64,000 bases of DNA from JAVBMV01 sp031552145 (GTDB lineage Bacteria > Myxococcota > Myxococcia > Myxococcales > UBA5297), in assembly GCA_031552145.1 (NCBI GenBank), contig JAVBMV010000006.1, positions 1-64,000 on the forward strand. Reading direction: 5' to 3'. A program made the translations under genes and the position numbers. The notes below the pieces were generated by a model. The model saw nothing but the letters and a program-made list of their open reading frames with translations, was not told the origin of the DNA and did no database searches. The stretch's first letter is position 1, and every line of letters begins with the position of its first letter. Below, in pieces: positions 5,989 through 15,067 of this stretch.

Positions 5989-8151
5989 CTACGCCAGCCG
6001 GATCCCCTGCTCGCGGAGGATCTCGGCCACGCGGAGCATCACCTCCTCGCGTTGCTCCGCGAAGCGCGCCAGGTCGGTGGTCATCAGCCAAAGGACCATC
6101 TCTATGCGGAGCGCCGGCTGAAAGCCGGCATTGCATGGGCCGGAATAGTTCACCATGAACGATTCCTGCCAGACGTTGGGGTTCGCCGCGAGCGAGGCCC
6201 GAATCGACTCGATGGCGCCGCGGAGCTGCTCGCCGGTCGTCTCCTTGTGCACCTCCAAGGAGGCGGTGTGGCGCGTCGTGTCGCGCACGCCGTAGTTCTC
6301 GACGCGCGACATCGCGAGCTCGCCATTCGGGATGGTCACGATGGTTCGATCGTAGGTCCGTACGCGGGTGGAGCGCAGGCCCAGCTCCTCCACATAGCCC
6401 ACCACCTCCCCTACTTTCACGAGATCTCCAATCCTGAAGGGCCGGTCGAAGGCGATGGCAATGGAACCGATAAGGTTCTCGAGCGAGGTCTTTCCCGCCA
6501 GCGCCACGGCGATGCCACCGATGCCCAGGCCCGCGAGCAGGCCGCCCACATTGACCCCCATGTTCTGCAGCGAGATGACCACCACCAGAACGAAGAGAAT
6601 CGGCTTGAGGACGCGCCGCACCACGGGGACCATCGCGGTGGCCAGGTGGTCGTTGCGGCCCAGGAAGGAGCGCGTCATGGCCGAGCTGGCCACGTCGACC
6701 AGCCGGATGGCTAGCCACCCCAGCGCCAGCACCGAGGTGAGCATGCAGAGGTTGGCGATAACCGTGCTCGAGCTCCCCGTGAGCGCCATGTTTTTGAAGG
6801 TGAGCCACCGCAAAATGAAGGCGGTGATGAGCAATCCCAGGGGGCCGCGCATCACCGCGGCCAGCTCCTCGTCCCACCTCCACTGGGTAAGCCCCGCTAT
6901 CAGGAGACAGATGCGTTGGAGCAGCCACGCCAGGATGAAGCCGCCCAGGCCCGCGATGAGGAAAGAGCCCAGGAGCACCAGCCACTGCCAAGGCTGCAGC
7001 CACAGCACGTTGTAGGCGAAGTAGCCGTGCGAGAGGTTATCGCCGAACCAGCCCTGGCCATATTGCGCATAGAGCGAATCTATCCGCCCCACGCTCTCGA
7101 ACGAGAAGAGCCACACTGCCTTACCCGCCGCGCGCGGGTAGCGGCGCAGCAGCAGCTGCCCCTCGGCGCTCTCCGACGCGCTGGCGACCAGCTCCTCGTC
7201 GTTGTTGAGGTCTACCTCGGGCGCGCCGCGGGGGCTGTTGCTCAGCACCTCCAGCGGTTGCTGCCGAAGCACTGGGAGCAATCGAGCCAAGCGGCGCGCC
7301 AGGCGCGGCCCTTCCACCGGCTGCTGATCGACCGGAATGGCGGTCAAGTCGAGCAGGCGCGCCGCTTCGTCGTACCGATCTTGCTTGGCCAGCGCCATGA
7401 ACTGCAGCACGGCCCGGCGCGGCGCCTGAATCTTCCAGTCAGCGGGGATTGGGCCCGCGGCGTTGAGCCGGTCCGCGTCGGGCCGCACCGCCACCGCCTC
7501 GCCGCGAACGAAGACCTGGTACCAAACGGGGATCTGCGCGACGCAGCGCCGGTTCACCATCCACACAAACTTGCCGGTGCCCGTGTCCTGTACGCGAGAG
7601 AGGAAGAGCTCCTCGGTGTCGCCATCGGGCATGATCACCGTGATGGCCGTGGAGCGATTGGTGACGCGACCATCCAGGAAGGGGCCTTCGTAGTCGTCTA
7701 CCTGCGGATGGAAGGCCGTCATAGGCAGAACGCGGATCACCTCACAGAGCTGGCGTGTTAGGCCCGGCGCCATCCTGGCCTGCTCCGACATGGCCACGTC
7801 GTTGTGCGTGAGCACATGCATGCCCAGCTCGTACTTCTCGTTCTTGCAGGCGCCGAGGAGCGCGTTCCACGCGCGGAGTGGAGAGGCCAGATCGAGCGCC
7901 TCGGCGGGTGGCGGTAGGCCGTCGTTGACCTTGAACTCACGGATTTGGAGATGAGTGCGCCCGGGTCCATTCCCATTCTTCTCGGGGCTGGCGCTGGCAT
8001 TGGAGGGGCGTGCCCCGAGAGCGGTGGGCTCTGTCAGGCCAGCGTGGCCAGCGTCGAGGCTAGGCTCGGCGAAGGCTACGGGAAGAAGCGAAGGATAGAG
8101 TGCCCCAAGGGCAAGGAGCGCGAGAAGAGAGCGAAGAGCATGGCGGAACAT
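5989..8151 (-). CDS. Large MscS-family mechanosensitive channel with exported N-terminal domain
   Basis: About 720 residues. A signal peptide (FRHALRSLLALLALGALYPS...VAFA) is followed by a ~340-residue periplasmic region without recognised motifs. A string of membrane helices starts with WQWLVLLGSFLIAGLGG. Then comes the MscS core: the pore helix NVGGLLAGLGIGGIAVALAG and, directly after it, the beta domain SLENLIGSIAIAFDRPFRIG, then LGLRSTRVRTYDRTIVTIPN. It should open under membrane tension to release solutes on osmotic downshift; the long periplasmic domain resembles the MscK/YbdG-like large members. I start at ATG 8151 (AGGTGAGG upstream); a GTG four codons earlier is the alternative. Confidence 0.85.
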   Translation of the reverse strand: MFRHALRSLLALLALGALYPSLLPVAFAEPSLDAGHAGLTEPTALGARPSNASASPEKNGNGPGRTHLQIREFKVNDGLPPPAEALDLASPLRAWNALLGACKNEKYELGMHVLTHNDVAMSEQARMAPGLTRQLCEVIRVLPMTAFHPQVDDYEGPFLDGRVTNRSTAITVIMPDGDTEELFLSRVQDTGTGKFVWMVNRRCVAQIPVWYQVFVRGEAVAVRPDADRLNAAGPIPADWKIQAPRRAVLQFMALAKQDRYDEAARLLDLTAIPVDQQPVEGPRLARRLARLLPVLRQQPLEVLSNSPRGAPEVDLNNDEELVASASESAEGQLLLRRYPRAAGKAVWLFSFESVGRIDSLYAQYGQGWFGDNLSHGYFAYNVLWLQPWQWLVLLGSFLIAGLGGFILAWLLQRICLLIAGLTQWRWDEELAAVMRGPLGLLITAFILRWLTFKNMALTGSSSTVIANLCMLTSVLALGWLAIRLVDVASSAMTRSFLGRNDHLATAMVPVVRRVLKPILFVLVVVISLQNMGVNVGGLLAGLGIGGIAVALAGKTSLENLIGSIAIAFDRPFRIGDLVKVGEVVGYVEELGLRSTRVRTYDRTIVTIPNGELAMSRVENYGVRDTTRHTASLEVHKETTGEQLRGAIESIRASLAANPNVWQESFMVNYSGPCNAGFQPALRIEMVLWLMTTDLARFAEQREEVMLRVAEILREQGIRLA

Positions 8152-8332
8152 CGGCGACCTCACCTGGGAGCTGCGAGGCCGCCCCCCCTACGAACGGGTG
8201 AGCCTTTTACCTCGACCACGTGACAGGCGCCAATGGAATCTTTGGGATGGGGGGTGGGTGCTATCGCTCTCGAGTTCACCGGGAGATGATAACGGTTAGG
8301 GCCAATAGAAGGCCGGTGTCCATCGCCAACAT

Positions 8333-9562
8333 TCACATAGCAGTCTCTGAAGGCGGCTCAAGTCTCTTCTTGGGGCAAACCATCTCGACATCTGTCTCGA
8401 GAAACGGACAGCGGAAACCCACAGCCCCCTGGGAACGCTTAGACAAATTGCCTTTAGGAAATACGCTCTCGTGGAATACGTCATATCCACTCTTTTTTCT
8501 TTTGGCTCGCCGCCACAGGCGCAACATGTAGTACACATACCTATGCCTTCTAAGGGTCCATATGACAACGAGATATAAAAACAATTTTCCGATCAATGCC
8601 GAAGCCATGAGAATGTCTCGCAGCGGCTGCGAAGGATGATTGACGCCCAAATGCGGCCACATCGCCTGGGCCCAGGGAATCGCAATTTGCACAGCGGCGT
8701 ACAAATACATGCCATTGAGGGCAAATCTATTGATTCTCAGGGCACCGCTATTCATGCGACCCACCACCGACATCAAGGGAATTGCAGCAACAAGGCCCAC
8801 GCCCGTGAGACGAACTGCGATTGACGTGGTCACAACAAACGCCTCCCCTTTTGGAATTGGATCGTATAATTCGAGAAGAAATAACCCGACGGCCACGACA
8901 GCGAACGCACCAACTTCCGCCAGCATATACTTGATTCCGCTTTTAATGCCAAGCACATACATTCCGACTCTGGCCATCACCCAGTAGATACAAATCAGAA
9001 TCAGGCTTGTGAGGACATTTAGGCCATTTTCTATTATGAATTGTGAACGCTCCGCCAAAATTCGCTGAGAAACCTGCAGTTCATCTACGCAAAGAGACAA
9101 TAGAAATCGGCACAGATACATGACGATCCACAACGCCCAGACACATAGCCACGAATAAAAGTATATGTACACACCAAAATTGATGCCAGCAACAAGTCGC
9201 CTGCGGGTCTCCTGTCGATCACGTAGCTCTAGGCCCTTCAGAGCCAGAATGTTTTCGTCGACAGAATATCCGACAATCCCGCACATCTCTCTTTTGCATC
9301 GAATTTCTGGCCGTCGATAGGCAAGAGCACAAGTTGCGCCTACGATAATAGCCAGATTAATGGACGCCGGAAGCCATCTGGGCCACGGATTTGGAAGATT
9401 TCCAGCCAAGAGATTTACGACTACCCCGAGTATCGTGCAGACAGCGACTATATAGTCGAATCTTCTAAAATCCAACTGCCTGTATATGCGCGAGAAGAAC
9501 GAATGCGCATCGCTTTCACCAGATAAGTCTTCCGTAAAATTTCTAGAGGCAACCTCATCCAT
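8333..9562 (-). CDS. Multi-pass membrane protein, unknown function, AT-rich
   Basis: A 409-residue protein with about eight hydrophobic segments (for example FDYIVAVCTILGVVVNLLAG, INFGVYIYFYSWLCVWALW, MLAEVGAFAVVAVGLFLLEL and LIGKLFLYLVVIWTLRRHR). A soluble, charged N-terminus and a basic Cys-containing C-terminal tail lie outside the membrane. The family is not recognised. Its codon use is clearly more AT-rich than neighbouring genes and it lies beside transposase relics, suggesting recent horizontal acquisition. No partner gene is adjacent in the same orientation. Confidence 0.65.
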   Translation of the reverse strand: MDEVASRNFTEDLSGESDAHSFFSRIYRQLDFRRFDYIVAVCTILGVVVNLLAGNLPNPWPRWLPASINLAIIVGATCALAYRRPEIRCKREMCGIVGYSVDENILALKGLELRDRQETRRRLVAGINFGVYIYFYSWLCVWALWIVMYLCRFLLSLCVDELQVSQRILAERSQFIIENGLNVLTSLILICIYWVMARVGMYVLGIKSGIKYMLAEVGAFAVVAVGLFLLELYDPIPKGEAFVVTTSIAVRLTGVGLVAAIPLMSVVGRMNSGALRINRFALNGMYLYAAVQIAIPWAQAMWPHLGVNHPSQPLRDILMASALIGKLFLYLVVIWTLRRHRYVYYMLRLWRRAKRKKSGYDVFHESVFPKGNLSKRSQGAVGFRCPFLETDVEMVCPKKRLEPPSETAM

Positions 9563-9582
9563 GTTCGCACCATGTCACAAAC

Positions 9583-9783
9583 CTAGAGAAAACAGCGAGC
9601 AGCGCTCCCATTGGCCGGGATGTTTGACCGAAAGAATTGTCTGAAGGTGTTCCACAGAGCAGCATTGCCGCTCCGGAGCTTCCCGATGGCGCCGCGTGCA
9701 CTCGCGCCCTGGCGAAAGAAGGAGTGAGTTCTGCGCTTTACGGTATTGGCCTTGAGCGTGCGGTCCATCCCCAAGAATTCACC
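9583..9783 (-). pseudogene. C-terminal remnant of an IS4-type (DDE) transposase
   Basis: The reverse strand contains GMDRTLKANTVKRRTHSFFR, which matches the conserved C-terminal 'W/MDRTLKANTVKRRTHSLFRQG' block that I associate with IS4-type transposases. The remaining tail is short and there is no catalytic DDE region upstream, only a degraded stretch to about 9850. It is a dead relic. Confidence 0.6.
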
Positions 9784-10040
9784 GGCGGAACCAAGCAGGT
9801 CAGATCGCGCCCGACCGTCTCGACTCCGAAGGGTACGGCTCGACCCGTCCCATCGCCCCCAAATCGGAACGCGAAGGGACGCGCAACTAATCGCCGTGTG
9901 GCATTCACCGTGATCGAACAGACCGTCGGCAGCCCGTAAAATCTCGTATTCGCTGGCCCCCTGCCCCCTGTGTCAGGAAAGTTGTCACGTCGGCGAACGG
10001 ACCGGCGTGAACTTGAGGTGGGCGGAGACCGAAGGCAGCG

Positions 10041-10163
10041 ATGGCGTACACGGCAGGATTTCGAGAGCAGGTGGTGAGGAAGCTATTGATTCCCGGGGGC
10101 CCAAGCGCGGCAGAGATGGCAAGAGAGACAGGAGTGTCTGCGGTCACGCTCTCGTGCGCGGGT
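10041..10163 (+). pseudogene. N-terminal remnant of an IS3-type OrfA transposase
   Basis: Begins MAYTAGFREQVVRKLLIPGG, then PSAAEMARETGVSAVTLS, the helix-turn-helix start of IS3/IS911-like OrfA proteins (normally ~90-100 residues followed by OrfB). After about 41 residues the similarity ends, and neither the rest of OrfA nor OrfB is present. Upstream, at 9971-9988, TGTCAGGAAAGTTGTCAC could be the left end of the element; no right end was found before the next gene. Confidence 0.6.
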
Positions 10164-10283
10164 CTCTCGCACCGAGTGTTCGCGATTTCCAAACAAACGA
10201 TTCGCTCTCGCATTCCCATTTTCAGTGCCCCTCGGCGATCAGCAATCTATCGCCGTTCTCCGAGGGGCCGTGAATAGTCCGGG

Positions 10284-10565
10284 CTAAAAGTGGCAGCCAC
10301 AGCCCTTCTTGCACGATTCGTAAGTATTTTGACACTTCTGCCAACATTGGTTGTGGCGATAGGAGCACGAATCACCTTCCGCACCACGGGCGCGACAAGC
10401 CGCCTCTTGCTCCCCGCACGCAGCCCGGCACCTACTCGGTTGTGTGTCGCAGCGATTGAGACACGATTGGTTGCATTCCGCAGCAGCCACCCGAGGGCTT
10501 GAGACCAACACAACCGCTCCGATCATTCCTGCCACAAACAACAGCTTCGAGAAAATTGACTTCAT
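10284..10565 (-). CDS. Small secreted Cys-rich protein
   Basis: A 93-residue protein with a clear signal peptide (KSIFSKLLFVAGMIGAVVLV, cleavage after ...RVAAA). The mature ~64 residues contain 12 cysteines, largely in CX3C pairs (CNQSCLNRC, CRAAC, CWQKC) and ending CKKGCGC. That spacing suggests a disulfide-stabilised helical hairpin of the coiled-coil-helix kind. A strong AAGGAG site precedes ATG 10565, and a perfect 12-bp palindrome lies just upstream. The function is unknown; metal binding or an extracellular disulfide-rich effector are both possible. Confidence 0.75.
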   Translation of the reverse strand: MKSIFSKLLFVAGMIGAVVLVSSPRVAAAECNQSCLNRCDTQPSRCRAACGEQEAACRARGAEGDSCSYRHNQCWQKCQNTYESCKKGCGCHF

Positions 10566-10586
10566 AGGGACTCCTTTGCAGATTTG

Positions 10587-10598
10587 GTTGTTAACAAC
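10587..10598. promoter_or_regulatory. Palindrome GTTGTTAACAAC upstream of the Cys-rich gene
   Basis: A perfect 12-bp palindrome 21 bases before the start codon of the small Cys-rich protein gene. This is a likely repressor-type operator or part of the promoter; which regulator binds is unknown. Confidence 0.4.
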
Positions 10599-10668
10599 AT
10601 CACTGGCACATCCTTGCTTTGTTCAAGTCCTCCTTCCGAATCATCCGCCGTGGCGTTGGCAAACGAGG

Positions 10669-11100
10669 CTAACCAATCATAGTGGCAGAGATCGCTCCGT
10701 CATCCGTCGCCTTCACGATCTCGGCAGTCTTCACATCGACTATACGTGCCGCCAAATAGACCGAGTCTTCCAACAGACTGACTTCGGCAACGACCACGGC
10801 CTGGACGCCCATCTGCAATCCCAATTTGGCGATCTGGGTATTATCGACGGCACCGCTTCGCTGATAGCTATGCTCTTTCGAAAGCATGGCCAAAAACGCG
10901 TCGGTGCGCTCCACCGCGGAGTACTGGTTGCTGCGCTCAATTATGGCCTCGACAAGTTTGTTCCCAATCACCTTCTTCTGGGCGGCGGTGCCATCGCCGG
11001 TGACGTAGGTAGCCGCCTTCTGCCTCTCCGCATTCTGCGCCGAAACGGGAGCCGCGAGCAGCAGCCCCAGCAGTACACAGACCGTCCTCGTAACGCTCAT
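10669..11100 (-). CDS. Exported CsgG/LpoB-fold-like protein
   Basis: A 143-residue secreted protein. The signal peptide is SVTRTVCVLLGLLLAAPVSA. The mature part begins QNAERQKAATYVTGDGTAAQKKVIGN and continues with SNQYSAVERTDAFLAML, IAKLGLQMGVQAVVVAEV and YLAARIVDVKTAEIVKA. This order (helix-'F..VER'-'A..LG...GVQAVV.G.V'-'aRivdv.TgeI') matches the TolB-N/CsgG/LpoB nucleoside-hydrolase-like fold used by outer-membrane accessory proteins. I start it at ATG 11100 rather than six codons upstream because the signal sequence begins there. No CsgA-like substrate is nearby, so an amyloid export role is not supported. Confidence 0.65.
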   Translation of the reverse strand: MSVTRTVCVLLGLLLAAPVSAQNAERQKAATYVTGDGTAAQKKVIGNKLVEAIIERSNQYSAVERTDAFLAMLSKEHSYQRSGAVDNTQIAKLGLQMGVQAVVVAEVSLLEDSVYLAARIVDVKTAEIVKATDDGAISATMIG

Positions 11101-11242
11101 GCCTTGAATCCTCTCCACTGCTAGTTGGAGCTATGGATTCAGGCACCCCCGTGATGCCCCGAAGTTTTTTGGGGCAAGCTGGCCTTCGTTGCGCCCCACT
11201 CCTCACGAAGGTATGGTGCTTCGCATACTCTGGAGCACTTTC

Positions 11243-14185
11243 ATGATTCGCACCTTGAGCCTCGCACTGCTCTACACAGCGCTTGCCGCCCTGCTCCCCG
11301 CCTGCGCCGACACGCCCCTCGACCTGAACGCCTGCGACGGCCCCTGCTGCGCCGCGGGCATCCACGACGACGGCACCGGCTCCTGCGCCCCTCTGGGCCA
11401 GTGCGCGCAGGGCTTCCACGACGACGGCACTGGCGCCTGCGCCCCACAGGGCCAATGCGCCTCCTCGCTACATGACGACGGCACCGGGACCTGCGTCGCC
11501 GCGGGCCTATGCGCCGAGGGCTACGCCAACGGTGGCGACGGGCGCTGTCTCCCCACCGGCCAGTGCAGCGGGGGGTTCCACCAGGGCGGCGGCGGCAACT
11601 GCGTTGCCATAGGCTCCTGTGACCCCAACTACCACGACGACGGCACCGGCCTCTGCGTACCCCTGGGCCAGTGCGCAGAGCACTTCCATGACGACGGAGC
11701 CGGCGGCTGCGCCCCACAGGGCCAGTGCGCCCCTTCGTTCCATGACGACGGCACCGGAGCCTGCATCGCGGCTGGGCTCTGCGCCGACGGCTACGCCAAC
11801 GGCGGCGACGGACGCTGCCTTCCCACCGGCCAGTGCAGCGAGGGGTTCCGCCAGGGCGGGGGCAGCCTGTGCGTGCCCACTGGCTCCTGCGCCGCGAGCT
11901 ACCACGACGACGGGCTGGGCACCTGCGTCACCCTGGGCCTATGCGCCGACGGCTATCAGGATGGGGGCGCCGGTGCCTGCGTCGCCATTGGCAGCTGCTC
12001 CTCCGGGTTCCGTCAGGACGGTGCTGGCCTCTGCCGCCCCACGGGTTCGTGCGCCGAGGGCTTTCATGACGGCGGCGATGGCTCGTGCGTTCAAAAAGGG
12101 AGCTGCATCGCGGACTATCACGACGGAGGCGATGGCAAGTGCCGCCCCGCGGGCCTCTGCTCCACGGACTACTGGGACAACGGGGTGGGCGTGTGCATCC
12201 CTGTAGGAGCGTGCGCCTACGCCTTCCACGACGACGGAACGGGAACCTGTGTCACCAACCTGGCCCATTCCTGGTGCGCGGCGGGCTTTCACGACGACGG
12301 CGTGGGGCGGTGCCTGGGCGAATCGGCCTCTCCGTGGTGCGCCGAGGAGTTCCATGACGATGGGATGGCCGCCTGCGTCTCCGACCTGCTGAAACGCCCC
12401 GGCCCCTTCTGCGCGGCGGGGTTTCATGACAATGGCGAAGGGCGCTGTGTCGCGGACAACTCCGTGCCGGCTTGCCTGCCCTCTTCGAACCTTCTGGCCA
12501 ACGGGCTCTGCTGCGCGCCGGGCGAACACAACTCGGACGGCCTCTGCTGCCCACTCGACCAACAGAACAACGGCCGCGGAAGCTGCGTGACGCCCGGGAT
12601 GGCCCCTTGTGCCCTGCCGCTGGGCAGCGCGGGGGGCCTCTGCTGCGCCGCGAACGAACACAACTCCAATAATCTCTGCTGCCCGCCAGGAGCCGAGAGC
12701 GACGGCGCCGGGCGCTGTACCACCGGGCCGGACTGCGCGCCTGGCACCGCTCGCGGAGAGACCCTCTGCTGCCCCGAGGGTATGGCGGAGAGCAACGGCG
12801 TCTGCTGCGAGCCCGGGAAGGCGAACCATGGAAACGGGCTCTGCGTCTTCGGAGCCTCTGCAATCGTGGAGGGCGCGGCGCTGACACCGGTGCCACACTG
12901 TGACTTCGACAAGGAGACGCTTCTGCTCACCTGCACGGCTGCGGCGGCCTCGGGGTACCGCTGTCCGACGGAGCCCTCCGCGGTGTGGGATCTGCCTACC
13001 ATTGGCGGTGTGACTCCTACCTGGAAGTCTTCCACCTGCTCCGCTGCGACAGGCCTTGCCACGGCGGAGCTCCAGTTTCCCGCGCAGTTGTCCGCGACCG
13101 CTACGGTTCGGGGAGGCTTCCAGCCGGTATTGACCACCCGGCTCGACGCGGCACCGGCGGGCTTGAGCGCCAGCTATTTCACTTGCACGCCGGATTCACT
13201 GGCGCTTCGGAACCCGAAGTACACCTGCACTGCGCAGGATGCGAGAGAGACGGATCGCTGGACTGCGTCGATCTCTTCGTCGAACCCCGAAGCGTGGCAG
13301 GGGCAGGCGGCGCCCGTGGCGGCTTGTTCCGGCGCTACCTGCACGGTGAAGACGGGGGCCCTGCTGGCACCGGATACGGTCACGGCTACGTATAGGAATT
13401 GGATAAAGGTCGTGGTGGAGCAGGATACGGAGTTTGCCAAAGGGTGCACAGTGTACTGCACTCCCTCCTCCCTCTTTCCGGGCTCCCCATTTGAATGCAG
13501 ATGGTCTTCGGACTGTATCCTCGATACTCTAGACACCAGCCCAGCTACGGAATCCGTTTTCTCTACAAGACTGGGCGAATATATCGAGTCGGATACGATC
13601 GCAACGATCTCTGGCGAGCAGACTGCCCTGATAGACACAGCGACCATCGTGATAAAACCGCGCTTCACGGCGCACAGGGAGTGGTATTGGCCCATCGGCG
13701 TTGGCCGAAATCCGACAAACCCCTGCCCGCTCCCCCAATACGAAGCTGTATTTTTTGAGAATAACGGCGACAATCCCCCTGAATCCAATTACATCATTTC
13801 CCCGTCTGGGCTCGTGGCGCTGGACAAAACCACGGGCCTCAAGTGGCAGCGACATCCCGTTCTCTCCCAGGGCCCCATTGGAGAGGGACCGTTTCTTGGA
13901 ACAGCGGGCACTGAGTATTCTGTCGCAAACTACTGCGCAACACTATCACTCGACGACCTGAAGGATTGGCAAATCCCGACTCTCGTCGAACTCACAACTA
14001 TCGCCATTGGAGAGGAGAACGAGATATATTCTCCAGTATTCGGCGCGGATTGCCCAAAAGGAAACTACTGGCACACTTCTACGAGCCTAACAGGAAGTGG
14101 CGACCAAGCATTGGGTTGCGCCGCAGGCAACATCGCAGGCAGAACCTCGCCTGGCTATGGATACGTTCGCTGCGTGCATCGATAG
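11243..14185 (+). CDS. Large lipoprotein of ~20 tandem Cys-rich repeats with DUF1566-like C-terminus
   Basis: 980 residues from ATG 11243, the start of a lipoprotein signal (LALLYTALAALLPAC; lipid cysteine in LPAC). From about residue 35 to 410 it repeats a ~22-residue unit of the form C-x3-(F/Y)HDDGTG-x-C-x3-GxC, roughly twenty copies, the later ones drifting. A second Cys-rich block (LLANGLCCAPGEHNSDGLCC and similar) follows to about 540, then two or more beta-rich Ig-like segments. The last ~130 residues are a DUF1566/Lcl-like domain (GLVALDKTTGLKWQR, LKDWQIPTLVELTTI, GYVRCVHR). Asp/Gly-rich loops suggest calcium binding. It is probably an extended outer-surface stalk with a C-terminal adhesive head. 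The next gene encodes a lone copy of the head domain. Confidence 0.8.
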   Translation: MIRTLSLALLYTALAALLPACADTPLDLNACDGPCCAAGIHDDGTGSCAPLGQCAQGFHDDGTGACAPQGQCASSLHDDGTGTCVAAGLCAEGYANGGDGRCLPTGQCSGGFHQGGGGNCVAIGSCDPNYHDDGTGLCVPLGQCAEHFHDDGAGGCAPQGQCAPSFHDDGTGACIAAGLCADGYANGGDGRCLPTGQCSEGFRQGGGSLCVPTGSCAASYHDDGLGTCVTLGLCADGYQDGGAGACVAIGSCSSGFRQDGAGLCRPTGSCAEGFHDGGDGSCVQKGSCIADYHDGGDGKCRPAGLCSTDYWDNGVGVCIPVGACAYAFHDDGTGTCVTNLAHSWCAAGFHDDGVGRCLGESASPWCAEEFHDDGMAACVSDLLKRPGPFCAAGFHDNGEGRCVADNSVPACLPSSNLLANGLCCAPGEHNSDGLCCPLDQQNNGRGSCVTPGMAPCALPLGSAGGLCCAANEHNSNNLCCPPGAESDGAGRCTTGPDCAPGTARGETLCCPEGMAESNGVCCEPGKANHGNGLCVFGASAIVEGAALTPVPHCDFDKETLLLTCTAAAASGYRCPTEPSAVWDLPTIGGVTPTWKSSTCSAATGLATAELQFPAQLSATATVRGGFQPVLTTRLDAAPAGLSASYFTCTPDSLALRNPKYTCTAQDARETDRWTASISSSNPEAWQGQAAPVAACSGATCTVKTGALLAPDTVTATYRNWIKVVVEQDTEFAKGCTVYCTPSSLFPGSPFECRWSSDCILDTLDTSPATESVFSTRLGEYIESDTIATISGEQTALIDTATIVIKPRFTAHREWYWPIGVGRNPTNPCPLPQYEAVFFENNGDNPPESNYIISPSGLVALDKTTGLKWQRHPVLSQGPIGEGPFLGTAGTEYSVANYCATLSLDDLKDWQIPTLVELTTIAIGEENEIYSPVFGADCPKGNYWHTSTSLTGSGDQALGCAAGNIAGRTSPGYGYVRCVHR
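11345..12475 (+). repeat. In-frame tandem ~66-bp coding repeats
   Basis: About twenty tandem units within the lipoprotein gene, each coding for one Cys-rich module around (F/Y)HDDGTG. Larger super-repeats are visible: the order HDDGTG - ANGGDG - HQGGGG near 11380-11640 recurs with few changes near 11690-11900, indicating duplication of multi-unit blocks. It is expected to be prone to recombination and copy-number change. Confidence 0.85.
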
Positions 14186-14194
14186 GAGCACCAC

Positions 14195-14662
14195 GTGACA
14201 AATACGAAAATCACAACAATGGCTATCACAATACTGCTTCTCGCCCCGGTTGCACATGCAACCCAAGGCCCTCCGGGACGCTTTTCGACAACCACCGAAT
14301 CAACCTCTGACGGCACAATCAGCGTCGTGGACGACAACATGACTGGGCTTCGATGGGAACAATTTCCCTCGGCTTTGACTTTTGTACCTAGCTCGGCGGC
14401 CGAACGATGCTCTTCCCTGGGGCCGAACTGGAGAATCCCGACGCTTCTCGAGAGCATGACGATTATCAATCCCACGCGAGACGCCGACATCTCTTTATTC
14501 GACGACACAGCGTTTCCGAACACAGCAATGCAGCAAAAAGGCAGCTATATCGTCACTTCCGCAAAAAGAACCTCGCATCACCTCTTCAGCCCTTCTGGGT
14601 TTTTCGGCGTTAGCCGTTGTTCATCTTCTTGTCTCGGCCGCGTCCGCTGCGTCCGCGACTAA
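14195..14662 (+). CDS. Small exported DUF1566/Lcl-domain protein
   Basis: A 155-residue protein with a signal peptide (TTMAITILLLAPVAHA) and a single DUF1566-like domain: VVDDNMTGLRWEQFPS, LGPNWRIPTLLESMTI, then GVSRCSSSCLGRVRCVRD. It is the same domain as the end of the preceding lipoprotein, 9 bases away, so the two are probably co-transcribed and related by duplication. The start is GTG 14195, chosen for the AGGAG a few bases ahead. Base composition is AT-richer than the repeat region, as is the tail of the preceding gene. Confidence 0.7.
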   Translation: MTNTKITTMAITILLLAPVAHATQGPPGRFSTTTESTSDGTISVVDDNMTGLRWEQFPSALTFVPSSAAERCSSLGPNWRIPTLLESMTIINPTRDADISLFDDTAFPNTAMQQKGSYIVTSAKRTSHHLFSPSGFFGVSRCSSSCLGRVRCVRD

Positions 14663-14949
14663 CACCCCGGCTCTCTGCCACAATACCGACACATCCCGGC
14701 CCGCTTGGGGATCACATCCTTACAGCGCTGGCATCGCTTATAGTCGCCGCTCGCCAGCAGCCGCCTCTCCACAATCTCCAACCGTTCCGCCAGTAAAGCC
14801 CCCACCAAGAGCGCAACTACCGGCGTCGCCACCAAAGCAAGAATGCATCCCACCCAGTACCGGTAGCCCTTGGCATACCATTGCTTGCCAGCGAGCATGG
14901 CCAGGAGCACCCAAACCACCACGCCAGCGCTGAATAGAGCGAGTCTCAT
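14659..14949 (-). CDS. Two-helix membrane protein with C-terminal zinc ribbon
   Basis: A 96-residue protein with two membrane helices (about 4-22 and 32-54), a short coiled region LAERLEIVERRLL, and a C-terminal zinc ribbon CQRCKDVIPKRAGMCRYCGR (CxxC...CxxC). The ribbon would face the cytoplasm if both helices insert normally. The function is unknown. The stop codon overlaps that of the convergent DUF1566 gene by four bases. A GTG six codons upstream is an alternative start. Confidence 0.65.
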   Translation of the reverse strand: MRLALFSAGVVVWVLLAMLAGKQWYAKGYRYWVGCILALVATPVVALLVGALLAERLEIVERRLLASGDYKRCQRCKDVIPKRAGMCRYCGREPGC

Positions 14950-15067
14950 CGCATGCCGGGGATTCACCCTCCATCCATCCGCCCCGATTTTTCTACTATG
15001 TCTACTTTTCTCTTGCCCCGACTTTGCGCCCTCTGCTAGGTTCGCGCCGCTTTTCGCCGAGGGCCCA

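Noticed and set aside
9583..10283. A complete insertion sequence
   Set aside because: Two unrelated transposase fragments in opposite directions, no intact transposase and no matching terminal repeats.
10669..11100. Curli secretion protein CsgG
   Set aside because: Only ~143 residues, without the pore-forming length or lipoprotein cysteine of CsgG and without csg neighbours; kept as fold-level similarity.
11345..12475. CRISPR-like periodic repeats
   Set aside because: The period (~66 bases) is an in-frame protein repeat, with no conserved repeat/variable spacer split and no cas genes.
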